Below the pieces are notes generated by a model, which was not told the origin of the DNA, did no database searches, and worked only from the letters and a program-made list of their open reading frames with translations. A stretch of DNA of 64,000 nt from Ravibacter arvi. Lineage in GTDB: Bacteria > Bacteroidota > Bacteroidia > Cytophagales > Spirosomataceae. The position numbers and the translations under genes are program-made. Shown here one piece after another: positions 7,475 to 15,609 of this stretch. The DNA lies in NCBI RefSeq assembly GCF_039540405.1, contig NZ_BAABEY010000024.1, forward strand, positions 124,001-188,000, given 5' to 3'. Each line of letters starts with the position of its first letter. Position 1 is the stretch's first letter.

Positions 7475-9064
7475 TTATTTCCCGGCAGCACCACCGGGAA
7501 GCTCGTCCGGCCAGGAGACAGGTTGGCCGGTGGATTTCCAGACTGGTCTTTGCGCTCCCATTTCCTTCAGACGGCGCGTAAACTGAACGGCGAGCTCCCT
7601 GGTTTTTTCGGGGTGCCTGGCGGCGAGGTTATGATTTTCTCCAATGTCCTCTCTCAGGTTATACAGTTCAAGCTTCCTGGCGCGGTAGTCGTAGACCAGT
7701 TTCCAGTCGCCTTTTCTGAAAGCGCTTGACCAGTGAATATTCGGTCCTTCGGCCGGGATCCAACGGTGCGGATGGTGCCACAGGAATTCCCTGGAACCAT
7801 CATGCACGTCAGGTTTACGCAGGGTAGCGGTAAAAGAACGGCCGTCGAGCGGCTGGATAAATTTGGGGTTCCTGACCTGAGCTATTTCGAGAATGGTCGG
7901 GAACAGGTCTTCAATAATAACGGGCGTGGAGGTTTCCTTTCCTGCGGGCGCAATACCCGGCCATTTGACAAGCAACGGAACCCTGATTCCACCCTCATAA
8001 ACCGACCCTTTACCGGCTCTTAGCGGTAGGTTGTGGGTGTAGCCTTTCCCCCCCCTGAGTGGCGGAGTGCTGAGACCTCCGTTGTCCGAAACGAAGAAAA
8101 TGACCGTTTCTCCGCTTATTTTTTTTGTTTTGAGAAATGTCATCAGGTCGCCCAGGCTTTTGTCCATTCCCTCTACCAGCGATGCGTAATTGGCCTCTAT
8201 GGTGTCGAGCCCGGCTTTGAGATAGCGGTCTACATACCTGGGATCCGGCGTGATTGGCGTGTGAACGGCATAGTGTGAAAGATACAGGAAAAAAGGCTGC
8301 TTTTTTTGAATGGGAGCTTCCAGTGCTTTCAGCGCCTCTGTGGTAATGGCATCCGTCAGGAAAGTTGAGGTTCCATGATAGGCTTCCAGACCGGGTACTG
8401 CGTTCCGGTTCGGCTTGCCATTCACCGGCTTATCATAGTTCTGTTCGCCATAGTAACTTGCCGGATGCCCAATGGAGCTGCCTGCGATGTTGACGTCGAA
8501 CCCAAGGTTGATTGGGTCGGCCCCCGGTGTACCGCCGGAACCGAAATGGGCTTTGCCACTCAGCACGGTAAAATACCCTTCATTTTTTAGTAAAGCGGGT
8601 AGGGCGGTAGCATGGTAGGTATTGGGGATGTCGGCGACCGGGCTCATTCCCTGTATATTCCAGGGAACGAAATTGAGCGTGGTGTCAGCATAATCGGTAT
8701 TGGTGTCCGGGTTGGGAGAAGTCCAGTGCGTAATGTGGTGCCGTGCCGGGTTTACGCCGGTGATCAGGCTGACGCGGGAAGGGGTACACACCGGAAAGGC
8801 ATAACCGTTGGTAAATTTCAGGCCTTCTCTGGCCAACTGCTCCATATGAGGCGTACGGTAGCGTTTGTTGAGTTCGGTTTTCCGAGACCAGAAGGGAACC
8901 GAGGTGTCCTGCCACCCCATATCGTCAACCAGGAAAACGACAATATTGGGCCGGCCCGTTTTCGCCTGGGCAAAGAGCATGCCGGGCGAAATACAAAAAA
9001 AAGCACTCCCCACCCAGGTGAAGAGCGCCTTCAGTACTTTTATGCTATTGTTGGTAACCATCAT
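7475..9064 (-). CDS. Exported sulfatase
   Basis: A 529-residue arylsulfatase-family protein (alkaline phosphatase superfamily) with an N-terminal signal ending near MLFAQ. The metal site NIVVFLVDDMG is at residues 40-50. The modification motif CTPSR has Cys93 as the predicted formylglycine, so an anaerobic or aerobic maturase elsewhere in the genome is required. Further family motifs are SGKAHFG, FFLYLSHYAVHTP and VIFFVSDNGG. It hydrolyses a sulfate ester in the periplasm or outside; the substrate is not decided by the sequence but the uxuA neighbourhood favours a sulfated glycan containing uronate. Two Met codons (9064 and 9061) are possible starts. It is 130 bases upstream of the aminotransferase gene. 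Confidence 0.88.
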   Translation of the reverse strand: MMVTNNSIKVLKALFTWVGSAFFCISPGMLFAQAKTGRPNIVVFLVDDMGWQDTSVPFWSRKTELNKRYRTPHMEQLAREGLKFTNGYAFPVCTPSRVSLITGVNPARHHITHWTSPNPDTNTDYADTTLNFVPWNIQGMSPVADIPNTYHATALPALLKNEGYFTVLSGKAHFGSGGTPGADPINLGFDVNIAGSSIGHPASYYGEQNYDKPVNGKPNRNAVPGLEAYHGTSTFLTDAITTEALKALEAPIQKKQPFFLYLSHYAVHTPITPDPRYVDRYLKAGLDTIEANYASLVEGMDKSLGDLMTFLKTKKISGETVIFFVSDNGGLSTPPLRGGKGYTHNLPLRAGKGSVYEGGIRVPLLVKWPGIAPAGKETSTPVIIEDLFPTILEIAQVRNPKFIQPLDGRSFTATLRKPDVHDGSREFLWHHPHRWIPAEGPNIHWSSAFRKGDWKLVYDYRARKLELYNLREDIGENHNLAARHPEKTRELAVQFTRRLKEMGAQRPVWKSTGQPVSWPDELPGGAAGK

Positions 9065-9245
9065 TTTGTTTGAGCGTTAGGGGACAGTCGGTTTACCGCC
9101 CCGCCGGTTCCCTGACCAGATTTTCAAGGAGCGAGTCCCCGGCATAAACGGTTAAAAAAAGACGGGAAATGCCGGCTTTCTCCCGGACAAGATAATCAAA
9201 TTGACCGACTCTGCAGCTGTGCCGGATCATTCACCGGAGCTTCGG

Positions 9246-10655
9246 TCACGACCGGACCTTTTCCGTACCATACCTGCCTCTTTGCGGTCGGGACAGAGTA
9301 GTGTTGGCTTCGGGGTCGTTGATAAACTCTTCTTTGTCCGGGTCCCATCGCAGCTTGCGCTGCAGTTTCATGGCCGTATGCGCTATCAGGCAAGCTGAAC
9401 ACGAACGATGCGCGATTTCCGCCGGGCTGATCGTGTCCTTTTTGTCGCGGATGGATTCAAGCCAGTTGCGGTGCTGTTCGGGACTCTCGTATAAACGGGT
9501 TTCATTCTTGCCTATGACAGAACCCAGAATTTTCGGGTCGCTGGCGTAGAAGGCTTCGTTTTTTTCGCCGCTCTTTGCAGCAGCAGTGGGGTCGGAGGCC
9601 GTCACGCCTACATTCCCGCGGGAAACAAAAATCCATCCTTCGCTTCCTTCAAAACGAACCCCGTTGGGATTGTCGCCGCCAATCTCCATTACAACCCCGT
9701 TGGCATAGCGGGCAGAGACATTGAAGTCGCCGTGGACATTCCATAGCCCCGAGGTCGGAAACGAAGCCCTGCCTTCAACTTCGATCGGGCCGGTGAGTTC
9801 GGTGTTCATTCCCCAATGAGCGATGTCAATATGGTGCGAACCCCAGCCGGTGATCATCCCCGCGCCAAATTGTTCGCAACGCAGCCACCCGGGACGGTCG
9901 TCAAGGTTAACGTGCGAATGTACGCGATCGAGCGTATAATAAACCTCCGGCGTTGAGCCGAGCCAGAAATCGTAGTCCAGGTTTTCAGGAACCTGCATTT
10001 GGGCAGGATTTCCTCCGGCGGGGTCTCCGGGAAGCCCTACCTTAACGCTTTTCAGGACGCCGATGCGGCCATTCCTGACCAGTTCGCAGGTCCTCTTAAA
10101 TTGTGGCCACGGGTGAGCTGACCTTTGCTGGCTCCCAAGCTGAAAAACAACACCGGATTTCTGCACGGCATCGCTCATCTGGCGGCCTTCACGTATGGTG
10201 AGCGAGGTGGGTTTCTGCAGGTAGATATGTTTTCCGGCGATAGCAGCTTCCATTGCGGGTTGCGCATGCCAGTGATCAGGAGTGCTGATTACCACTGCGT
10301 CAATCTCCTTGCTACCGATCAGTTCGTGGTAGTCTGCGTAGGTTTTAACGTCAACGTAATTCTTTTTGCCGGTTTTTTGGGCGTATTGGGACTCAATCCA
10401 TTCCTTTCCCATGGCGGCGCGTTTCCGGTCGACATCGGCAACGGCGATTACCTGAGCGAAATCCACCTTCAGAATCTCCGGCAGGTCATGGGATCTGCCG
10501 ATACGGCCGAAGCCGATCTGGCCGATGTTGATCCGGTTGCTGGGTGCGCTTTTTCCGAATACCGATGCCGGTACGATGGTGGGGAAAGCCGCTACCATGG
10601 TGGCAGCCGCCGTTTTCTTTAAAAAAGATCGCCTGGTTTCCTGGTTAGTTTCCAT
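9246..10655 (-). CDS. Exported Gfo/Idh/MocA-family oxidoreductase
   Basis: This 469-residue protein starts with a twin-arginine-type signal (TRRSFLKKTAAATMVAAFP). A Rossmann NAD(P)-binding domain follows (NIGQIGFGRIGRSHDLPEIL), with VISTPDHWHAQPAMEA and LQKPTSLTIREG, the EKP-like catalytic motif having Gln-Lys-Pro here. The C-terminal half is the mixed sheet domain of the family, with WGSHHIDIAHWGMN. Enzymes of this type oxidise or epimerise sugars and sugar acids; exported members with tightly bound NAD(H) are known in the family (glucose-fructose oxidoreductase). It lies 21 bases after the ThuA gene in one transcription unit. The substrate is unknown. Confidence 0.87.
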   Translation of the reverse strand: METNQETRRSFLKKTAAATMVAAFPTIVPASVFGKSAPSNRINIGQIGFGRIGRSHDLPEILKVDFAQVIAVADVDRKRAAMGKEWIESQYAQKTGKKNYVDVKTYADYHELIGSKEIDAVVISTPDHWHAQPAMEAAIAGKHIYLQKPTSLTIREGRQMSDAVQKSGVVFQLGSQQRSAHPWPQFKRTCELVRNGRIGVLKSVKVGLPGDPAGGNPAQMQVPENLDYDFWLGSTPEVYYTLDRVHSHVNLDDRPGWLRCEQFGAGMITGWGSHHIDIAHWGMNTELTGPIEVEGRASFPTSGLWNVHGDFNVSARYANGVVMEIGGDNPNGVRFEGSEGWIFVSRGNVGVTASDPTAAAKSGEKNEAFYASDPKILGSVIGKNETRLYESPEQHRNWLESIRDKKDTISPAEIAHRSCSACLIAHTAMKLQRKLRWDPDKEEFINDPEANTTLSRPQRGRYGTEKVRS

Positions 10656-10676
10656 TTCTTTAGCATTGGTTTCTGT

Positions 10677-11549
10677 TTACTTACCGGTGGTATTTTTTGC
10701 CCCGTCGCGGGAAGTCTTTGCATAGGCTTTTTTATAATCTCGATCCCGGGCGCCGCCAACCACCCATTCAATTCCACCGAGAATGTGTATCCTGAAGTCG
10801 GGGTCGAAATAATCGTTCTTATCATGCCCGAGAGAGGTGTACCACGACCTTCCCCCGTCAAATTCCTGGCACCATACCGACGGGAATACCTCGCCGAAGG
10901 TGTCCAGGCGCTTCGGGTCTTCACCTTTCAGCGTTGAGACGTCGTTGACCGCCAGGATGCGCAAATTGACGCCCATTTCCTTGAGGAAGTAAAATTCATC
11001 GCCTTTGGCGCGGTTCCATCGGTTGGGAAGATGCTTTAGCGACGGATGTGCTTCGTCCAGCACAATTACGTCGAAAGGCTGAAATTTGTCGTGCCAGTAA
11101 AAAGTAGCACCCAACAGCTGTTTGAACCACCTCCATTTGCGCTCGGTCCCGGAGGCGGAATGAATACCGACAAACCCGCCGCCGGCCTGGATGTAGCGCA
11201 TGAAGGCGACCCGCTGGGCTTCCGTATCGAAAACGTCGTTGTTGGTGTTGGAAAATACGATCGCATCGTATTGTTTCAGGTTGTCATCCGAAAAAACGGA
11301 CGGATCTTCCGTGGCATCGACTTTAAAGCCGTATTCGGCGCTTAACGCCCGGATGGCCAGGATAGAGTTCGGAATATTGTCGTGCACATAGCCTTTCCCG
11401 TTTTTGGTATAAAAAAGAATGCTGATGTTTTTCCAGTTTGTTTTTTTCCGGGCAAAGCTTTTGGCCGGGAAAATCCCCGAAAGCACCAGGATGATCAGGG
11501 CGGCGCGGCGTATCAGTAATGCGGGCGGAGACGCTTTCATGAAAATCAT
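10677..11549 (-). CDS. Exported ThuA-domain protein
   Basis: A 290-residue protein with a signal peptide (residues about 9-33, ending KSFA) and a ThuA/glutamine-amidotransferase-like flavodoxin fold: NISILFYTKNGKGYVHDNIP, YDAIVFSNTNNDVF, GGGFVGIHSASGTE and SWYTSLGHDKNDY. ThuA-like proteins are found in sugar-utilisation clusters of Bacteroidota and Planctomycetes, commonly next to Gfo/Idh/MocA genes as here, but their reaction is not settled. It lies in the uxuA cluster between the SDR and the Gfo/Idh/MocA genes. Confidence 0.85.
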   Translation of the reverse strand: MIFMKASPPALLIRRAALIILVLSGIFPAKSFARKKTNWKNISILFYTKNGKGYVHDNIPNSILAIRALSAEYGFKVDATEDPSVFSDDNLKQYDAIVFSNTNNDVFDTEAQRVAFMRYIQAGGGFVGIHSASGTERKWRWFKQLLGATFYWHDKFQPFDVIVLDEAHPSLKHLPNRWNRAKGDEFYFLKEMGVNLRILAVNDVSTLKGEDPKRLDTFGEVFPSVWCQEFDGGRSWYTSLGHDKNDYFDPDFRIHILGGIEWVVGGARDRDYKKAYAKTSRDGAKNTTGK

Positions 11550-11568
11550 ATTAAAAAGGAAAGAAAGA

Positions 11569-12342
11569 TTAAAAGCCGATGGAGTTTCCCCCGTCGACAG
11601 GCAGGGTCACTCCGGTGATGAAGCCGGCGGCTTCCGAAGCCAGGAAAACAGCGGCCCAGCCGATATTTTCGGCCTTTCCCCAGGAACCCATGGGCGTACG
11701 GTCCATTGCTTTGTCCCGCCTGGAGGGGTCGTCATTCATCGCTTTCAGCATCATGGGCGTTTCGATGAACCCCGGGGCAACCGCATTTACGCGTACCTGC
11801 GACGGAGAAAGTTCGGTAGCGAGCGCCCGTACCATTCCGTCTACCGCTGCTTTGGAGGCGGAATAGGCAATGACGCGGTCAATTCCATAGAGAGAAGCCA
11901 TCGACGAGATCATGATAATGGAGCCCCGTTTCCTTTCTACCATTCGCTTCGCACACTCGCGGGTTAGCGAGAAGACAGCCTGGAGGTTGGTTTGCAAAAT
12001 TTTTGAAAACTCCTCGTCGGTGACCAGGAGAGTAGGTTTTTTCATATTGATACCGGCGTTGTTTACCAGAATATCAATCGGGCCCACTGAAGATTCTATC
12101 CCGCTTACAAGGTCGGATAGTTCGCCGGTGCGGGTGATGTCATTTACGACATACGCGGCCCGGTCGCCGATTTTAGCAACCGCTTCCTTCAGCACTTCTT
12201 CCCGTCTGCCGGTAATGATCACCGTCGCGCCGGAGGATGCCATACATTGTGCGATATGGAAGCCGATACCGCTTCCGCCACCGGTTATCAGCGCAATCCG
12301 GCCTGTTAGCGAAAATACGTCAAGAGGACTGTTCCCGGGCAT
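11569..12342 (-). CDS. SDR oxidoreductase, probable D-mannonate/fructuronate reductase
   Basis: I chose the ATG at 12342, which directly precedes the Rossmann fold and lies 10 bases after the uxuA stop; the longer open frame overlaps uxuA. The 257-residue product has the classical SDR motifs: ALITGGGSGIG (nucleotide binding), NNAGIN, and a catalytic Ser followed by YSASKAA (Tyr-x-x-x-Lys), then APGFIETPM. In Bacillus subtilis and relatives the fructuronate reductase next to mannonate dehydratase is of SDR type, so this is the best guess here: it would reduce D-fructuronate to D-mannonate, the step before UxuA. 2-dehydro-3-deoxygluconate or gluconate dehydrogenase is the alternative. Cytoplasmic. 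Confidence 0.82.
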   Translation of the reverse strand: MPGNSPLDVFSLTGRIALITGGGSGIGFHIAQCMASSGATVIITGRREEVLKEAVAKIGDRAAYVVNDITRTGELSDLVSGIESSVGPIDILVNNAGINMKKPTLLVTDEEFSKILQTNLQAVFSLTRECAKRMVERKRGSIIMISSMASLYGIDRVIAYSASKAAVDGMVRALATELSPSQVRVNAVAPGFIETPMMLKAMNDDPSRRDKAMDRTPMGSWGKAENIGWAAVFLASEAAGFITGVTLPVDGGNSIGF

Positions 12343-12352
12343 TATCTGAAGG

Positions 12353-13558
12353 TTATGGGTGAGATAAGAAATTTCGTTCAATGGCATGCTCAAGACCGCG
12401 TAGCTCGGCGAGGCCTTTGAGCCTGCCAATAGCGGAATAACCGGGGTAAGTATCTTTGTCCAGATCGTCCAGCATCCGGAAGCCGTGGTCCGGGCGCATG
12501 GGTATTTCAGGACATTCATGGCCGGTTGCATGGCGTCTCCTTTCTTCTGTCCTGATCGCCTGTATCACGGCGTACATGTCCACATCGCCTTCGAGGTGAG
12601 GAGCTTCATGAAAGTCGAAAGAATTGTTTTCCCTGCGTGTGCTTCGGAGGTGAATAAAGTGAATACGGTCAGCAAAGCTCCTGAAGATGTCAGGAAGCGC
12701 ATTATCCTCCCTTACGCCCAGCGAACCCGTACAGAAGGTCAGGCCATTGTTATCGGCCGGGTATGCCGCCAGAAGCCGGCAGATGTCAGCAGCTGTGCTC
12801 ACTATCCTGGGAAGCCCGAGTAACGGACGGGGCGGGTCGTCAGGATGGATACACAGGTTGATCCCCGCTTCCTCGGCGGCGGGGCCTATCTCGCGCAGGA
12901 ACGCTTCCAGGTTTGCGCTCAGGCCCTCTTCCCCGATATCGGCATATTCTGCGAGCATTTCTTTGAACTGTCCGAGCTCAAATTTTTCTCCGGAACCAGG
13001 TAATCCAAGAAGCACGGTGTCAGTGAGCCGGCTGATTTCGTGTTGTGTGGCGTGTTTCCATTTCTGATAGGCGCCCGCTCGGACGGCTTCGGAATAGGCA
13101 GTTTCGGCTCCTTCCCGTTTCAGGATAAAAAGGTCAAAGCATGCAAAATCCTCCCAGACATACCGGAGGGTAGTGGCTCCGTCAGGCAGCGGATAGTTGA
13201 GGTCTGTCCTTGACCAGTCCAGGACCGGCATAAAATTATAGCAGACGGTCCGGATTCCGGAATGGGCCAGGTTCTGCATTGACCGGATGTATTGCCCGAT
13301 CAGCTTTCCCTTTTCGGGCAGTCCTTTTTTGATCGCTTCGTGGACGGGAAGACTTTCCACCACTTCCCAGGTGAGGGGGCGCACGCCGGAATTATCAGCT
13401 TCCACGGCTGCCTTCCGTGCCCGTATAGCGGGCAGGTCCCAGACGTCGCCGACCGGGATCTGGTGCAATGCGGTTACCACGCCAGTGCATCCGGCTTGCC
13501 GGATGTTCATCAGCGATACCGGGTCATTCGGTCCGAACCAGCGCATGGTGTGTTTCAT
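12353..13558 (-). CDS. uxuA: Mannonate dehydratase
   Basis: The ATG at 13558 gives a 401-residue protein starting MKHTMRWFGPNDPVSL, the normal start and size of UxuA (E. coli about 394). Family regions seen are GCTGVVTALHQIPVGDVW, CYNFMPVLDWSRTDL, NLCIHPDDPPRPLLGLPRIV, CTGSLGVREDN, FIHLRSTRRE and MRPDHGFRMLDD, which carry the metal-binding Cys, His and Asp residues. It dehydrates D-mannonate to 2-keto-3-deoxygluconate in the cytoplasm. It is the first gene of the cluster and is divergent from a LacI-type regulator, with a LacI-type operator 55 bases upstream of its start, so uronate-responsive repression is likely. Confidence 0.93.
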   Translation of the reverse strand: MKHTMRWFGPNDPVSLMNIRQAGCTGVVTALHQIPVGDVWDLPAIRARKAAVEADNSGVRPLTWEVVESLPVHEAIKKGLPEKGKLIGQYIRSMQNLAHSGIRTVCYNFMPVLDWSRTDLNYPLPDGATTLRYVWEDFACFDLFILKREGAETAYSEAVRAGAYQKWKHATQHEISRLTDTVLLGLPGSGEKFELGQFKEMLAEYADIGEEGLSANLEAFLREIGPAAEEAGINLCIHPDDPPRPLLGLPRIVSTAADICRLLAAYPADNNGLTFCTGSLGVREDNALPDIFRSFADRIHFIHLRSTRRENNSFDFHEAPHLEGDVDMYAVIQAIRTEERRRHATGHECPEIPMRPDHGFRMLDDLDKDTYPGYSAIGRLKGLAELRGLEHAIERNFLSHP

Positions 13559-13586
13559 TGACGAAAAGCAGTAATAATCATTTGCA

Positions 13587-13617
13587 CAAATATTGACAGA
13601 CGATTTTGAAATTGCAA
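13587..13617 (-). promoter_or_regulatory. Candidate uxuA promoter
   Basis: On the minus strand a TTGC -33-like element (13617-13614) is followed after 19 bases by AATATTTG (13594-13587), which matches TAnnTTTG at seven of eight positions. The operator at 13613-13626 covers the -33 element, which is the right place for repression. Confidence 0.4.
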
Positions 13618-13626
13618 CCGATTGCA
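13613..13626. promoter_or_regulatory. LacI-family operator
   Basis: The 14-mer TGCAACCGATTGCA has the LacI/CcpA-type form TGCAAnCGnTTGCA with the central CG dinucleotide and near-perfect two-fold symmetry. It lies between uxuA and the lacI-type gene, 55 bases from the former and 75 from the latter, so it could control both. No second copy was noticed in the cluster. Confidence 0.7.
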
Positions 13627-13700
13627 TTAAAGTTTTTTCTATCAAAAATACCATTATTATATGGTGGGGGTTTACTAGTTTTGGTGGTACTGTTCACTAC

Positions 13701-14708
13701 ATGGAGAAAGACGTTACCATTTATGACATCGCGGCGGCACTCGGTTTGTCCGCGGCAACCGTTAGCCGCGCGTTAAAAGACCATCCCGCTATTCATTCCG
13801 CGACAAAGGGGCTGGTCAGGTTGAAGGCTGAGGAAATGGGGTACCGGAGAAATGCTTTCGCGAGCAACCTCAGGCGGAAACGTACCAATATCCTGGGCGT
13901 TATTGTGCCCAGGCTCAACAGCAGCTTCATGTCGGCGGTTCTGGCGGGAATGGAAAGGGTTGCGAATGATGCAGGGTATAACCTGTTGATTGCGCAGTCG
14001 CTCGAGTCGTCACAAAAAGAGATTGCGGCGGCTGCGACCATGTTCAACAGCCGGGTAGACGGCCTCCTGGTTTCATTGGCCTACGACACGGACGACCTGG
14101 GGCATCTTGAAAAATTCCGGCGGTACAATATTCCGCTGGTGTTTTTTGACCGGGTTCCCGAACCTCAATTCGGGGCTGCCCGGGTGATAATAGATAATTT
14201 TGAGGCTGGCCGGGAGGCGACGCGGCATTTGCTGGCGACTTGTTCGCGCGTCATGCATGTGACGGGAAACTTGAAACGAAATGTATATGCCGAGCGGTTC
14301 AGGGGTTACTTATGCGCGCTTGGGGAAGCAGGCCTTGTATTTTCGGAAGAGCTGCTTCTCAGCAACGATCTCAGCGTGCAGGCGGGCGCGGCGGTTGCCG
14401 ACCGGATCATCGGAATGGCGGATATGCCTGAAGGGCTTTTTATCGCGAACGACCTTTGTGCGATCGGGTTTATCCAGTCTATGAAGGAAAGGGGACACCC
14501 GATGCCTGCTACCGCCCGGGTGGTGGGATTCAACGACGATCCGATTGCGGGTTTCGTGGAACCGCAACTGACGACCATCCAATACCAGGGTGAATTAATG
14601 GGCGAAACCGCGCTTACGGCTTTAATCCGTCAACTCAACGGTCAGGGAGGGGCAGAAACGGATACCGTTGTGTTGTCCCACCGGTTGATTGTAAGGGCGT
14701 CTTCCTGA
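13701..14708 (+). CDS. LacI-family transcriptional regulator
   Basis: I chose the ATG at 13701, which begins MEKDVTIYDIAAALGLSAAT right at the LacI helix-turn-helix; the longer frame runs back through the operator. The 335-residue protein has the HTH at residues 4-30, the hinge helix near 45-58 (YRRNAFASNLRRKRTN), and a periplasmic-binding-protein-like sensor domain (ILGVIVPRLNSSFMSAVLAG to the end). It likely represses the divergent uxuA cluster until a pathway sugar acid binds. It is followed by repeat DNA, not by another gene of the pathway. Confidence 0.9.
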   Translation: MEKDVTIYDIAAALGLSAATVSRALKDHPAIHSATKGLVRLKAEEMGYRRNAFASNLRRKRTNILGVIVPRLNSSFMSAVLAGMERVANDAGYNLLIAQSLESSQKEIAAAATMFNSRVDGLLVSLAYDTDDLGHLEKFRRYNIPLVFFDRVPEPQFGAARVIIDNFEAGREATRHLLATCSRVMHVTGNLKRNVYAERFRGYLCALGEAGLVFSEELLLSNDLSVQAGAAVADRIIGMADMPEGLFIANDLCAIGFIQSMKERGHPMPATARVVGFNDDPIAGFVEPQLTTIQYQGELMGETALTALIRQLNGQGGAETDTVVLSHRLIVRASS

Positions 14709-14756
14709 GAAAAAGTTTTTTGCGAAAACACCTTGTAGCGGAGATGACAAATAGAT

Positions 14757-15128
14757 GTTGTCAATGGAAGTCAATGGTAGCCGGAGGCTACCACCCGGAC
14801 GGTCATCCTGAGCGGAGCGCAGCGGAGTCGAAGGATCTCCTGTTGCTGTAAAAAAGTCCTCTGAAAGGGATTGGTCCGGGGACCGGGAGATCCCTCCACT
14901 GCGGGATGACCCGGAGGTTGGAGCGGCGCCAAACCTGTTGTACTCGATGGTAACGCCATCTGCCGGATGGTCATCCTGAATGGAACGCAGTGGAACTGAA
15001 GGATCTCCTGTTGCTATAAAAAGTCCTCTGAAAGGGATTAGGTACTGGGAGCGGGAGATCCCTCCACTACGGTCGGGATGACCCTCCGGTTGGAGCGGTG
15101 CCAAATCTGTTGTTGTCAATGGTAGCGT
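14757..15128. repeat. Two-and-a-bit tandem copies of a ~175-bp stem-loop repeat
   Basis: Copy 1 runs from about 14757 to 14936, copy 2 from about 14937 to 15111, and a start of a third (GTTGTCAATGGTAGC) follows. The copies share GTCATCCTGA, AAGGATCTCCTGTTGCT, GTCCTCTGAAAGGGATT, GGAGATCCCTCCACT and GGTTGGAGCGG. Inside each copy GGTCATCC pairs with GGGATGACC and GGATCTCC with GGAGATCC, so each can fold into a long stem. This looks like a REP/MITE-like palindromic element family; the copies differ at many positions, so the duplication is not recent. Confidence 0.75.
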
Positions 15129-15166
15129 ACGAAACGGCCAGGCCAGGGGGTATGAGAAAAACAAAG

Positions 15167-15193
15167 CCGCCATACGGTAAAACCACATGGCGG
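15167..15193 (-). terminator. Possible minus-strand terminator
   Basis: CCGCCAT and ATGGCGG form a 7-bp stem with a 13-base loop; reading on the minus strand the stem is followed by CTTTGTTTTTC. It would end transcription from the response-regulator gene region. Confidence 0.35.
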
Positions 15194-15329
15194 ACTCCAA
15201 CTATACATACTATACTTTATCGGTGCGGCGACAGCGAGTCGCCGGTATCTTCTTGGTGAATCGAAAGCAAATCAAGTCACGATTTGTTTTCCGGCTGTAA
15301 AATTCAATAAAAAAAAGGCTTAAAACAAG

Positions 15330-15551
15330 TTAATCTTTCAAGACAATGTAGGAACAAAAAATATTTGGAGAAAGTTTCTCCCGGAAAGGTAATTTCCAAC
15401 CCTCGAAAAAGGCTTTTTTACGGGTATTTCGCAGATTTTCGCTCGCTTCGGGCGGTTGGTTGCAGGATTGACAATAGACTTGGCTGGTGACGATCCCGTA
15501 AACTTTGTCACTGTTTTGTAAAAATAATTGTTCGGCGCCTTCGTCTACCAA
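15330..15551 (-). pseudogene. Decayed Ada-type zinc-binding domain
   Basis: From a TTG at 15551 the frame encodes 73 residues resembling the metal-binding N-terminal domain of Ada: YGIVTSQVYCQSC aligns with the family pattern YGVxTTGIYCxxxC, followed by ENLR and FEGWKLP where Ada has ENVxFF and GFxPCxxC. The first cysteine pair is C-x2-C instead of C-x3-C, and the second pair (PCxRC) is replaced by LPFREK, so zinc binding and methyl transfer should be lost. It ends just before the terminator-like hairpins and lies 60 bases after the response-regulator stop. It may be a remnant or a diverged small protein; the identification rests on pattern recognition only. Confidence 0.4.
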
Positions 15552-15609
15552 CTTATTTGTAGTAGTCTCCCGGGAAACTGGGCGGCAAAAAACGACAACT
15601 CCTTCGGAC

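Larger units (their letters stand above)
14709..15329. other. Gene-free region with repeats and hairpins
   Basis: No convincing gene is present. It contains the tandem repeats at 14757-15128, a hairpin at 15167-15193, a stem CGGCGAC/GTCGCCG at 15226-15244, and low-complexity AT-rich sequence around 15290-15320. The only long open frame (minus strand, 14622-15200) is created by the repeats. Confidence 0.6.

Noticed and set aside
12342..12531. Longer N-terminus of the SDR protein
   Set aside because: The extra 63 residues overlap uxuA in another frame and have no place in the SDR fold; the Met at 12342 fits the family start.
14622..15200. 192-codon open frame on the minus strand
   Set aside because: It runs antisense through the end of the lacI-type gene and then through the tandem repeats; its apparent internal repeats are the DNA repeats translated.
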